In this document: one piece after another, positions 35,074 to 43,380 of the stretch | Numbering within the stretch: the first letter of the stretch is position 1 | How the letters are laid out: every line of letters begins with the position of its first letter | The notes under the pieces: model-generated | Database searches by the model: none | Seen by the model: only the letters and a program-made list of their open reading frames with translations | What the model was told of the DNA's origin: nothing | DNA from: UBA10649 sp965227045 | Lineage (GTDB): Bacteria > Actinomycetota > Actinomycetes > S36-B12 | Direction of reading: 5' to 3' | Length of the DNA: 64,000 nucleotides | Assembly: GCA_965227045.1 (NCBI GenBank) | Contig: OZ245718.1 | Coordinates: 806,001 to 870,000, forward strand | Program-made: the position numbers and the translations under genes

Positions 35074-36476
35074 GTCGCAGCACCGCCCAGGAGCCCGCTG
35101 GCCACGCGTTCGAGGCCGACACTTCGCGACGCCTTCACGAGAACGACATCACCGGGTTCCAGCTCACGCTCGAGCACGCCAAGCGCGGATTCCACGTCAG
35201 GAACGTACACCGATCGCCCATCGACGCCCGGGAGGCGAAGCGCGGCCTCGTGCCCCGGCAGAGTGCCCTCCCCGACCCACACGACTCGAGAGATGCCCAG
35301 ATCGATCGCCAGGCGCCCGACTGACTCGTGCTGCTCGGCGCTCTCGTCACCGAGTTCTCGCATCTCGCCGAGGACGGCCCACGAACGCCCACTCATCGCC
35401 GCAAGCGTCCGCAGCGCCGCGCGCATCGAGTCCGGGTTCGCGTTGTACGCGTCGTTGACGACGGTCACGCCCGACCCGGTTTCGCGTATCTCCATGCGCC
35501 AGCGGCTGGCCGGGAGCGCATCGCGCAGTGCCGCCGCGACCTGCTCCAGTGAAGCGCCCGCGGATAGCGCGGTCGCGGCGGCCGCTGCGGCGTTGGACAC
35601 GTAGTGGCGGCCGCTGAACTGCAGCGCAACTCGTTCCATGTCCACGTCGAATGCCCTTTGGTCCACCAGGGTGAAGGCCGGCTGGGCGCGCGAATCGAGT
35701 CGAATATCCGTGGCCCGAACTGCTGCCTCCGCCGCCTCGCCGAAGGTGACCACCGTCGCGAGGGTTCGACGGGCCATCGCCGAGACGATCGGGTCATCGG
35801 CATTGAGCACAGCGACGTCGCCGTCGAGCAACGAGTCGATGAGTTCGCCCTTGGCGTCGGCGATCGCCTGCCGCGTTCCGAGCATCCCCAGATGCGCCGT
35901 GCCTACGTTGACCACGCAGCCGATGTTCGGCCGGGCGATGCGCGACAAGTACGCGATGTGTCCAGGCCCGCGCATGCCCATCTCGACGACGAGGTAGCGG
36001 GTCTCCAGGTCAGCACTGAGGATCGTGAGCGGCAATCCGATCTCGGTGTTGAACGAGCCCTGTGCACGTGCTGTGGGCCCGAGCGTGGAGAGGATCGACG
36101 CGACCAGATCTTTCGTGCTCGTCTTCCCGCTGGAGCCGGTGATCGCGATGACCCGGCAGTCGACGAGCTGGTCGCGGTACCAGGACGCGAGCCTTCCGAG
36201 TGCGAGGACGGGGTCGTCGACCACGATGCACGGCAGTTGCTGGCCATCTGGCCCCGCCAGGGTTCGTCGCGCAAGGACCACCACGCATCCTGCGGCGACC
36301 GCGTGCGCCGCATAGTCATGTCCGTCGACGTTCTCTCCCGCGACCGCGACGAACATGCATCCAGCCGTAGCGGCCGAGGAGTCCGTCACGACATCGACAA
36401 CGGCGACGTCAGGACCGACGATGGAGAGCACTCCGTCTACTGCCTGCGCGATCTGGCCGGCCGTCATCGCGATCAT
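35070..36476 (-). CDS. murF: UDP-MurNAc-tripeptide D-alanyl-D-alanine ligase
   Basis: A 468-residue Mur ligase that adds D-Ala-D-Ala. The ATP loop is TGSSGKTSTKD, which has Ser where MurD and MurE have Asn. GSFNTEIGLPLT, EMGMRGPGHI and NDAYNANPDSM are also intact. It overlaps murE upstream (ATGA) and mraY downstream (GTGA). Confidence 0.96.
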   Translation of the reverse strand: MIAMTAGQIAQAVDGVLSIVGPDVAVVDVVTDSSAATAGCMFVAVAGENVDGHDYAAHAVAAGCVVVLARRTLAGPDGQQLPCIVVDDPVLALGRLASWYRDQLVDCRVIAITGSSGKTSTKDLVASILSTLGPTARAQGSFNTEIGLPLTILSADLETRYLVVEMGMRGPGHIAYLSRIARPNIGCVVNVGTAHLGMLGTRQAIADAKGELIDSLLDGDVAVLNADDPIVSAMARRTLATVVTFGEAAEAAVRATDIRLDSRAQPAFTLVDQRAFDVDMERVALQFSGRHYVSNAAAAAATALSAGASLEQVAAALRDALPASRWRMEIRETGSGVTVVNDAYNANPDSMRAALRTLAAMSGRSWAVLGEMRELGDESAEQHESVGRLAIDLGISRVVWVGEGTLPGHEAALRLPGVDGRSVYVPDVESALGVLERELEPGDVVLVKASRSVGLERVASGLLGGAAT

Positions 36477-37972
36477 CGGCTGGCCTTACGGGCGAGCGCG
36501 TCGCGGAGCACGGTGACGTCATCGAACGGGGTCATCACCCCAGCCACCTCCTGACCCTGCTCGTGTCCCTTGCCCAGCACAACCACGACGTCTCCGGCCT
36601 CCGCGCGGGCCACAGCAACCGTAATCGCCACCGCGCGATCGCCCTCCTCGAGGATGTCCGCACGACCATCAGAGTCGATCGCCTGGGCGCCACTTCGGAT
36701 CGCTGCGCGAATCAGCTCGGGGTCCTCCGAGCGCGGATTGTCGTCGGTGATGATGAGGACGTCGCTGAGCCGAGCCGCGATCGCCCCCATCTGAGGTCGC
36801 TTGGTGGTGTCGCGATCGCCACCGGCACCGAGGACGACGATGACGCGGGTTGCGGTATCCCGCACCGACTCCAGGACGCGCTCAATCGCGTCTGGCGAGT
36901 GTGCGTAGTCGACGATGCCGATCACGTCGGACATCTCCCCCACGCGCTGCATGCGCCCGGGAACTGTCGCGGTGGAAATTCCGGTCGCCGCCGCGTCAGG
37001 GTCCACGCCGGCCCTTCGCAGGATCACGTACGCGCACAGTGCGTTGGCAACGTTGAAAGCTCCGCTGAGCGCCACGGAGACCCGCTGCCGCTCACCGCCT
37101 GGCCCGAGGATCAGGTGTCCACCCTCGTCCTCAACGATGGTCCAGTCCGCATTCGGGCCTGCGGCCGACCACGTGTCGGTATCGACAGTGCACCCGTCGG
37201 CGAGACGGCGGCCCCACTCGTCGTCGACGCCGATCACCGCCCGACGGGTTCGCGTGGGGGCGAACAGCGTCGCCTTCGCGGCGAAGTAGTTCTCCATCGT
37301 GCCGTGATAGTCGAGGTGATCCTGCGACAGATTCGTGAACGCCGCAATGTCGTAGATGACGCCGTCGACTCGGTGCTCGTCGATCGCAATGCTGCTCACC
37401 TCCATGACTACCGACGTCACGCCCTCATCGCGCATCACGCCGAGAAGTGCGTGCAGGTCCGTCGCCTCTGGAGTGGTGCGCAGGCCGTCGAAGGTGCGAT
37501 CGACAATGCGCACTCCGACCGTTCCGATCATGCCCGTGGTCCGACCCGCAGCGCGAAGCCCCGACTCGACCATCGCCGAGACGGTCGTCTTGCCGTTGGT
37601 TCCCGTGATGCCGATGAGCTGCATCTGCGATCCGGGGAACCCGTACACAAGCGCAGCAATTCCGCCGAGCCAGCCTCGCGGGTCATCGACGACGAGAACA
37701 GGCACTCCGAGGGTGGAGCAGGTCGTCAGACCACTCGGGTCGGTGAGGATCGCGACGGCACCAAGACGTACCGCATCGTCGGCGAACCCTGAACCGTGAG
37801 TCGCGTGCCCGGGCAGAGCCGCGAAGATATCCCCAGGCAGCACAGCCCGGGAGTCGAGCGAGACGCCGCTCACGAGCAGGCGTGCCAGGTCTTCGGGGAC
37901 GAACGTGCCCAGGAGTGCGGCGATGTCGGCCAGACGCACCGGATTCGGGAGCGGACGCGGCGCCGGTGGCAC
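36473..37972 (-). CDS. murE: UDP-MurNAc-L-Ala-D-Glu: meso-diaminopimelate ligase
   Basis: A 499-residue Mur ligase. The ATP loop GITGTNGKTT, SSIAIDEHRVDG and DYAHSPDAIE are present. The C-terminal DNPRSEDP contains the DNPR motif that selects meso-diaminopimelate over lysine, which predicts A1gamma-type wall chemistry. The GTG start lies 5 bases after the ftsI stop. Confidence 0.96.
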   Translation of the reverse strand: MPPAPRPLPNPVRLADIAALLGTFVPEDLARLLVSGVSLDSRAVLPGDIFAALPGHATHGSGFADDAVRLGAVAILTDPSGLTTCSTLGVPVLVVDDPRGWLGGIAALVYGFPGSQMQLIGITGTNGKTTVSAMVESGLRAAGRTTGMIGTVGVRIVDRTFDGLRTTPEATDLHALLGVMRDEGVTSVVMEVSSIAIDEHRVDGVIYDIAAFTNLSQDHLDYHGTMENYFAAKATLFAPTRTRRAVIGVDDEWGRRLADGCTVDTDTWSAAGPNADWTIVEDEGGHLILGPGGERQRVSVALSGAFNVANALCAYVILRRAGVDPDAAATGISTATVPGRMQRVGEMSDVIGIVDYAHSPDAIERVLESVRDTATRVIVVLGAGGDRDTTKRPQMGAIAARLSDVLIITDDNPRSEDPELIRAAIRSGAQAIDSDGRADILEEGDRAVAITVAVARAEAGDVVVVLGKGHEQGQEVAGVMTPFDDVTVLRDALARKASR

Positions 37973-37977
37973 GAGGC

Positions 37978-39786
37978 CTATCCCCCGAAGGTGAGTGGCA
38001 GAGTCGGCGACTGCTTGCCCGTCGGCGGGATCTGCATCGCCTGAAGCGCGTAGGTCATCACGCGCTTGAAGACCGGTCCGCCGAGTTCACCGCCATAGCG
38101 TCCCACGCGAGGGTTCATGATCGAGACTGCCACGACGAGCTTGGGTGCGTCCGCGGGCGCCATGCCGATGAAGGAGGCGACAACACCGCTGTAGCAGCCG
38201 CAGCTTTCCTTGTACTCCTGAGCCGTTCCCGTCTTGCCACCGACGCGGTAGCCCGGAATCGCCGCCATGGGTGCGGTTCCGCCTTCGCCGACGACGCTCT
38301 CGAGCATGGCGCGCACCTGCTTGGCCGTGTCGGCGCTGACAACGCGTGTGGTCTTCGGCGCGGCCGCGGCCTCGACGGTGCCGTCGGGCAGCACGAGCGA
38401 GTCGACCAGGCTCGGCTCCACGCGCACCCCGTTGTTGGCGATCGTCGCGAACACGCTGGCGCTCTGCACGGCATTGACACTGAGTCCCTGGCCGAAGGCG
38501 ATCGTCGGGAATGACGTCGGTGACCAGTCCGAGTACTTGGGAATGAAGCCCTGCGCCTCACCAGGGAAGTTCAGTCCGGTCGGCTCGCCGATCCCGTACT
38601 TCTTCAAGTACTTGTAAAGCTTCTTCCCGCCAATCCGCTCGGCGGCGAGGATCGTTCCCATGTTGCTGGACTTCGCCATCACACCGGCAAGAGTCAGGTG
38701 CAACGTGCCGTGCGGTGAGGCGTCGTGGAATGCCTTGTCACCGCGAGTCAGGCTGCTCGGCACCGTGAAGCTCGAGTACGGGTTTGCCTTGCCCTCGTTG
38801 ATGACCGCGGACAGCGTGATCAACTTGCTGGTCGAGCCGGGCTCGAAGACGTCCGTCAGGGCCCGGTTTCCGCGGTTGCCCGCGGTTGCCGATGCGGCCT
38901 TGTTCGGATCGAATGTCGGGGCGGTGGCAAGCGCGAGGATCCGGCCGGTGCTCGGCTCCATCACGACGATCGTGCCGCTGTCGGCGTGAGCCTCGGCAAC
39001 CTTCTCGGCCAGGGCCTGCTGGGCGACGTACTGGATGTCGCGGTCGATAGTGAGCTTCACGGACGTGCCCTCTTGCGCGGCAGTCACCGTGTTGGACGCG
39101 GTCGGGATGACCCGCCCCCCGGGACCACGCTCGAACGTCTGCTCGCCGGGCGTTCCCGCAAGCTGCTTCTGGTAGGCGTACTCGACACCTCCGAGCCCGG
39201 TGCCCTCTCCGCCGACGAAGCCGACAATGTTCGCGGCCAGGTCGCCTGCGGGATACACGCGGCGCGCGGTCGGCTCACTGAAGATGCCGGGCAGGCGGAG
39301 TTCGGAGATTCGATCCCACGTCTCGGGGGTCAGTCCCTTGGCTATGTAGATGAAGCGCCGATCGCCGGTAAGGCGAGTGGCGAGCACGTCGGGATCGGCA
39401 CCGAGGATGGGACCGAGCTGATCGGCGACCATCTGCGGATCAGTGACGAGGGTCTGGTCAGCAGTGACATTGCGCGCCTCCATCGTCACCGCGAGCGCGT
39501 CTCCGCCGGCGTCGAGAATCGTGCCGCGACCTGCCGGGAGCTCCTGCGTGCGCAGCCGCTGGTCGAGTGCCGCGGAGGCCAGCGCCTCCCCCTGAACTGC
39601 CTGCAACTGGACCAGCCGGCCGCCGAACACCGTGAGGACCAGGCCGGTGGCCACGAGGAGCACCGCGCCGCGCCGGCGACCGTCAGCGAGTGCGAAGGGC
39701 GTCCGCGACCGCGGCCTGCGTGCCGGGGGGCGAGGTGCGGAGCGAGGAGGTGTGCGTCGATAGTCGCGAGGCGGCGCGGAGGGCAT
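37978..39786 (-). CDS. ftsI: Septal peptidoglycan transpeptidase FtsI (PBP3)
   Basis: A 602-residue class-B penicillin-binding protein with a basic Pro/Arg-rich tail of about 38 residues, a TM helix (about 39-57) and a pedestal domain starting near RGTILDAGGD. The transpeptidase has S318-x-x-K321, S373-S-N375 and K518-T-G. It cross-links septal wall with FtsW. It follows ftsL by 40 bases and precedes murE by 5, the conserved actinobacterial order. Confidence 0.96.
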   Translation of the reverse strand: MPSAPPRDYRRTPPRSAPRPPARRPRSRTPFALADGRRRGAVLLVATGLVLTVFGGRLVQLQAVQGEALASAALDQRLRTQELPAGRGTILDAGGDALAVTMEARNVTADQTLVTDPQMVADQLGPILGADPDVLATRLTGDRRFIYIAKGLTPETWDRISELRLPGIFSEPTARRVYPAGDLAANIVGFVGGEGTGLGGVEYAYQKQLAGTPGEQTFERGPGGRVIPTASNTVTAAQEGTSVKLTIDRDIQYVAQQALAEKVAEAHADSGTIVVMEPSTGRILALATAPTFDPNKAASATAGNRGNRALTDVFEPGSTSKLITLSAVINEGKANPYSSFTVPSSLTRGDKAFHDASPHGTLHLTLAGVMAKSSNMGTILAAERIGGKKLYKYLKKYGIGEPTGLNFPGEAQGFIPKYSDWSPTSFPTIAFGQGLSVNAVQSASVFATIANNGVRVEPSLVDSLVLPDGTVEAAAAPKTTRVVSADTAKQVRAMLESVVGEGGTAPMAAIPGYRVGGKTGTAQEYKESCGCYSGVVASFIGMAPADAPKLVVAVSIMNPRVGRYGGELGGPVFKRVMTYALQAMQIPPTGKQSPTLPLTFGG

Positions 39787-39826
39787 CAGGCCGCCCTGTC
39801 ACACGACGGCCGTGCCACGGCTGTGC

Positions 39827-40633
39827 TCACCGCACGGGCTTCGCAACGAGGCCCGAGTCCCCGCTGGACAGCTCGGGCGTGAGGTCGATGACCGTCGCGT
39901 CGCTCCACAGCGCGTTCTCGCCGCTCTTCGCGGACTTCGCGATCGACTTGGCGACCGACGTCACTGCATCGGCGCCCGGATTGCTGCCGGCACCCGCGAC
40001 CTGTGCCAGCTCGGTTGAGTTCGCGGCCGCGGCCTGCATCGCTGCTGCGTCGGCCGCTGCGGGGTCGTAGTCCGCCCCCGGCGCGATGGGCAGATCGGTG
40101 CCAACCGACGCATTGTCGACGGCCTCCGACACGGTCGCATCAGCCGGGGTCAGGAGGGTGGGAAGGGACTTGGAGCCTCCGGGAGCCGCCTTCGCTCGGC
40201 CGAGCACCTTGCCGCCGGGCAGGCTGATGAAGACGGGCGTCTCGCTCGGAACCATGCCCAGTGAACGCGCCTGCTGCTCAAGCGCTTCGGGTGCAGCAGC
40301 AGCAGCGACGGATTCGGACAGCGTCTGCTCCTGCTGAGACAGGACCGCCTGCTGCGACTGGAGCTCGCTGATCGTGAACGCGCCCTGCGCCAGCGAGGTG
40401 TTGATGACGAGGATGACGACCATGCCGGCCACGAGCAGCCCGGTGACGATGAGTGCGAAGAGCCCGCGACTGGCGCGCTCTGGGCGCAGGGGCGAGACCA
40501 TGCGCAGGTGCGGTCGGCTCGCTCGATGACTCCTGGCGCCGCGCGTCGCGTACTCGGTTCCGGGGTCGGCGATCTCCGGCTGGTCGATGTCGGGCGAATC
40601 GACGGCCGCATGCTTGCGGGCGGTCGCGCTCAC
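39827..40633 (-). CDS. ftsL: FtsL-like division protein with a long Ala-rich C-terminal extension
   Basis: A 268-residue bitopic protein. A polar cytoplasmic tail (1-56), a TM helix (about 58-80) and a short coiled coil ending in EALEQQARSLGMVPSETPVFISL are the FtsL hallmarks. About 130 further extracytoplasmic residues, rich in Ala, Ser and Asp, have no recognisable fold. The GTG at 40633 forms a GTGA with rsmH. The call rests on the core segment and its place between rsmH and ftsI. Confidence 0.82.
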   Translation of the reverse strand: MSATARKHAAVDSPDIDQPEIADPGTEYATRGARSHRASRPHLRMVSPLRPERASRGLFALIVTGLLVAGMVVILVINTSLAQGAFTISELQSQQAVLSQQEQTLSESVAAAAAPEALEQQARSLGMVPSETPVFISLPGGKVLGRAKAAPGGSKSLPTLLTPADATVSEAVDNASVGTDLPIAPGADYDPAAADAAAMQAAAANSTELAQVAGAGSNPGADAVTSVAKSIAKSAKSGENALWSDATVIDLTPELSSGDSGLVAKPVR

Positions 40634-41586
40634 GCGGCCTCCCTCAACCGCTCGGCAACACGGACCCGAGCAGAGGCCGCGCGCGGATTCGCGGTGATCT
40701 CGTCCTCGGACGCCATCTCCGCACCGCGCGTGATGAGCCGAAGCCAAGGCTGCATCGACTCCGGGACGATCGGCAGGCCGGCAGGAACGTCAGGGTGTGC
40801 GCCTACGGCGAGGGACTGCTTGACGATGCGGTCCTCGAGCGACTGGTAGGACATCACCACGATGCGCCCACCGACGCACAGTGCCTTCAGGGCCGCGGGA
40901 ATCGCGAGGCGCAGTGAGTCGAGTTCACCGTTGACCTCAATGCGGAGTGCCTGAAAGGTGCGCTTTGCAGGGTTGCCGCCCGTGCGTCGCGCCGGGGCAG
41001 GGATCGCGGAGCGGATCAGGTCAACCAGGCGCGCGGACGACGAGAACGGCTCGACCTTGCGCTCGACGACGACCCGTGCGGCGATACGGCTCGCGAACTT
41101 CTCCTCGCCGTACTGACGAAGGATTCGTGCGAGCTCGGCGGACGAGTACGTGTTCAGAACCTCAGCAGCAGTGAGGTCCGACGCCGGATCCATCCGCATG
41201 TCGAGAGGAGCGTCTTGCGCGTACGCGAAGCCACGCTCGGCCTCGTCGAGCTGCATCGAGGACACGCCGAGGTCGAACAGGATTCCCTGAACTCGACGGT
41301 GGCCCAGTCGCTCGAGCACCTCGGGGAGTTCGTCGTACACGGCATGCACGAGCGTGACGCGCTCGCCGAACACCGACAGGCGCTCGCCCGACAGGCGGAG
41401 TGCCTCGGGGTCACGGTCCAGTCCGACGAGCTGCAGGTGCGGGAACGAGTTCAGTGCGTGCTCGGCGTGGCCGCCGAGGCCCAATGTCGCGTCGACCAGC
41501 ACCGCACCTGGCGCGTCGAGCGCCGGTGCGAGCAGGGCAATGACCCGGTCACGCATGACCGGGACATGGCGCGTCGACTGTGACAT
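40630..41586 (-). CDS. rsmH: 16S rRNA m4C1402 methyltransferase
   Basis: A 318-residue SAM-dependent methyltransferase (MraW) that modifies 16S rRNA C1402. The SAM motif is VDATLGLGGHAEHAL, with ILFDLGVSSMQLD, RMDP and the C-terminal SYQSLEDRIVKQ. It overlaps the ftsL-like gene by 4 bp and follows the 54-codon ORF by 9 bases. Confidence 0.96.
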   Translation of the reverse strand: MSQSTRHVPVMRDRVIALLAPALDAPGAVLVDATLGLGGHAEHALNSFPHLQLVGLDRDPEALRLSGERLSVFGERVTLVHAVYDELPEVLERLGHRRVQGILFDLGVSSMQLDEAERGFAYAQDAPLDMRMDPASDLTAAEVLNTYSSAELARILRQYGEEKFASRIAARVVVERKVEPFSSSARLVDLIRSAIPAPARRTGGNPAKRTFQALRIEVNGELDSLRLAIPAALKALCVGGRIVVMSYQSLEDRIVKQSLAVGAHPDVPAGLPIVPESMQPWLRLITRGAEMASEDEITANPRAASARVRVAERLREAA

Positions 41587-41595
41587 GGGTACCGC

Positions 41596-41760
41596 TTACG
41601 CCCAGGAATCCACGACGGTGGCCAGGGCGACCAGGACGACGATGGTGAGGCCGAGCGCGGCCAGCAGGACGCCGGTCGAGCGAACGGCGGTGCGAACCGG
41701 GTGGGTCGCACCCTGCGCTGGCAGCGCGGTGGGCATGGCGGTCGAAAGCACGGTGGTCAT
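41596..41760 (-). CDS. 54-residue single-helix membrane protein between mraZ and rsmH
   Basis: A short ORF that starts MTTVLSTAMPTALPAQG and ends VVDSWA. It has a polar N-terminal half and one strong hydrophobic helix (about residues 28-49). An AGGGGGACAG ribosome-binding site lies directly before the ATG, and rsmH starts 9 bases after its TAA, so it is probably translated as part of the dcw operon. I do not recognise the family; the topology would suit a small septal or lipid-II-pathway accessory protein, but that is only context. Confidence 0.65.
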   Translation of the reverse strand: MTTVLSTAMPTALPAQGATHPVRTAVRSTGVLLAALGLTIVVLVALATVVDSWA

Positions 41761-41857
41761 CTGTCCCCCTAAGAAGATCGCGGTCGGGTCGATGCGGAGC
41801 GGGTGTTCGGTGGTGCCTGTCGTGAGCGGGCTGTGCGAGCCGTATGGCCAGGTCCCC

Positions 41858-41877
41858 GCCCGCTGTTGCCAGCGGGC
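41858..41877. other. RNA hairpin between mraZ and the 54-codon ORF
   Basis: GCCCGCTG, a TTGC loop and CAGCGGGC form a perfect 8-bp stem in the 185-base gap after mraZ. There is no T-run on either side. It may slow transcription or mark an RNA-processing site. The rest of this gap shows no further gene. Confidence 0.35.
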
Positions 41878-41945
41878 CCTGGCGCCGGGGAAGTGGCGTC
41901 AGGAGCAGTGCGGGAGCGGGAGGAGACCTCGCCGCGCGGTCCGCG

Positions 41946-42374
41946 TCAGAAGCCCGGAGGCACCTCCTCGTCCAGGTCGGCGTAGGCGGCCTCGTGCTCG
42001 GCCAGGTAGGCGTTCCATGCGGTCAGGTCCCAGATCTCCGCGGTCTTGTTCTTGCCGACCACGACGACATCGCGATCCAGCCCCGCGTAGTCGCGAAGCG
42101 CCGGCGGCACGGTGATGCGCCCCTGACGGTCGGGGATCTCGTCGGACGCCCCGGAGAACAGCACTCGCTGGTACGCCTGCGCCTTCGCGTTGGTGCGGGA
42201 GTCCTCGTCGATGCGCTCGGCGTAGGCCGTGAACTCTGCGGCGGGCCAGACGACGATCGAGCGGGACTGGCCCTTGGTCAGGACCAGGCCGCCGGCCAGC
42301 GCCTCACGGAAGCGGGCGGGCAGGACCAGTCGTCCCTTGTCGTCGAGGCGGGGTTGATGCGTGCCGAGAAACAT
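41946..42374 (-). CDS. mraZ: Transcriptional regulator MraZ
   Basis: A 142-residue protein of two AbrB-like SpoVT half-domains, each with the family signature (DDKGRLVLPARFRE about 12-25; DRQGRITVPPALRD about 83-96). MraZ forms a ring that binds repeated GTGG-type boxes in its own promoter and controls the dcw genes. Four such boxes are visible just upstream. The ATG at 42374 gives the canonical MFLGTHQPRLDDKG start and normal length; an earlier in-frame start is 18 bases upstream. Confidence 0.95.
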   Translation of the reverse strand: MFLGTHQPRLDDKGRLVLPARFREALAGGLVLTKGQSRSIVVWPAAEFTAYAERIDEDSRTNAKAQAYQRVLFSGASDEIPDRQGRITVPPALRDYAGLDRDVVVVGKNKTAEIWDLTAWNAYLAEHEAAYADLDEEVPPGF

Positions 42375-42428
42375 CGACCCCACCTTTCCCACAAGCCCCT
42401 CAGATCACCCTGGTCTCTCCAAGTGGCG

Positions 42429-42462
42429 CCACTCTACCCCACTTTCCTCCACCGTCAACCAC
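42429..42462 (-). promoter_or_regulatory. mraZ/dcw promoter with four 10-bp-spaced MraZ boxes
   Basis: The minus strand carries GTGG four times with exactly 10-bp period (CCAC on plus at 42429, 42439, 42449 and 42459). TTGACG (-35, 42458-42453) and TAGAGT (-10, 42436-42431), 16 bases apart, are interleaved with the boxes. MraZ bound to all four would cover the promoter. Confidence 0.65.
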
Positions 42463-42510
42463 ATCGCCCCTATGAAATGAGACGGTCTCCCCACTCGCGG
42501 ACACACGACA

Positions 42511-42551
42511 AAGGCCCGGGCCTGGTAGCAGCGCTACCAGGCCCGGGCCTT
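42511..42551 (-). terminator. Strong 19-bp hairpin after the secreted-protein gene
   Basis: A perfect 19-bp stem (42511-42529 with 42533-42551) and 3-base loop lie 19 bases past the stop of the gene starting at 43023. The minus strand continues TGTCGTGTGT, so the T-run is weak, but stem strength and position support an intrinsic terminator that insulates the mraZ promoter. Confidence 0.75.
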
Positions 42552-42570
42552 GGGTCTAATCGACGGGCGA

Positions 42571-43023
42571 TCAGCCCAGGTAGGGAATGGAGTCCATGCG
42601 GTCTACCTGAACCTGGCCGGTCTCGTCGGTGTAGGTCACGACGACGCGGGTGAAGACCGGCTCACCCTTTTGCACCTTCGGGCGCTTGAGTTCGACGGTG
42701 GCCTTCGAAGCGTGGTTTGTGCCCGCCGCGCAGTTGGGCTCGCAGTCGTTCCAGTAGTAGACGCCCGAGCCCATCGCGGTCTTTGCGTTCCACGACGACC
42801 AGGTCAGTTTGCGGAGGCCGGAGTTCGCGTCTGCGCAGGACAGGACGTGCTGCTTGGGCTTGTAGGTGAGCATGCCCTCGGCGCCCGCGTTGCACGAGAC
42901 CCAGCCGACGACGTGGTCGTGGCGGGCGGCTGCCGATGCCGAACCCGCGGTCAGGACCGGGGCGATGAGGAGGGCTGGTACGGCAAGCGCGCCGACGGAT
43001 GCCAGAGCGAATGACTTCTTCAT
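42571..43023 (-). CDS. Secreted Cys-containing protein of an actinobacterial family of unknown function
   Basis: A 150-residue protein with a Sec signal peptide (MKKSFALASVGALAVPALLIAP, cleavage after ASA about residue 31). The mature domain has four Cys, likely two disulfides. The pattern VLSCADANSGLRKLTWSSW followed by WNDCEPNCAAG resembles small secreted proteins common in Streptomyces and mycobacteria, none of known function. It is transcribed alone with a GAAGGGA ribosome-binding site and a strong terminator. Confidence 0.75.
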   Translation of the reverse strand: MKKSFALASVGALAVPALLIAPVLTAGSASAAARHDHVVGWVSCNAGAEGMLTYKPKQHVLSCADANSGLRKLTWSSWNAKTAMGSGVYYWNDCEPNCAAGTNHASKATVELKRPKVQKGEPVFTRVVVTYTDETGQVQVDRMDSIPYLG

Positions 43024-43121
43024 TGTGGTCCCTTCACGGACGGTCAGGTGATGGTCGACGTGGCTGCAGTTCGACGGGCAGAGACTGTCACGAGTTCCGA
43101 ACTGCTGTCACCATGATCCCC

Positions 43122-43376
43122 ATGACACGCGACTTCCAAACCTCGTCATCGATCCTCAGTTTTCGCTCGCGCGGTTCAGTCCTGAGTCTGGGGTCGACGA
43201 ACTCGTGCCTGTCGATCGGCAGTGTCGGATCCGTACTGAGCATCGGCAGTGTCGGATCGGCTGGCTCCGTGCTGTCCATCGGGTCCTTCGGCAGCATCCT
43301 GTCGCTGATGTCCGGACTGTCCCGCCTGTCCGTCATGTCGTGGCGTGCATACGGAAAGGTCGCCAGCGCGGGCTGA
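43122..43376 (+). CDS. Gly-Ser-Val/Leu/Ile repeat protein
   Basis: About 84 residues, starting MTRDFQTSSSILSF. Residues 15-60 are a run of imperfect units such as VLSIGSVGS and VLSIGSFGS, in which a short aliphatic pair alternates with Gly-Ser. This pattern suggests a small beta-solenoid or an aggregating peptide. A basic C-terminal end follows. An ATG at 43113 is an alternative start. I recall similar unnamed repeat proteins in other actinobacteria but know no function. It is convergent with rmuC, and a 6-bp hairpin (43371-43386) spans both stop codons. Confidence 0.6.
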   Translation: MTRDFQTSSSILSFRSRGSVLSLGSTNSCLSIGSVGSVLSIGSVGSAGSVLSIGSFGSILSLMSGLSRLSVMSWRAYGKVASAG

Positions 43377-43380
43377 CCCA

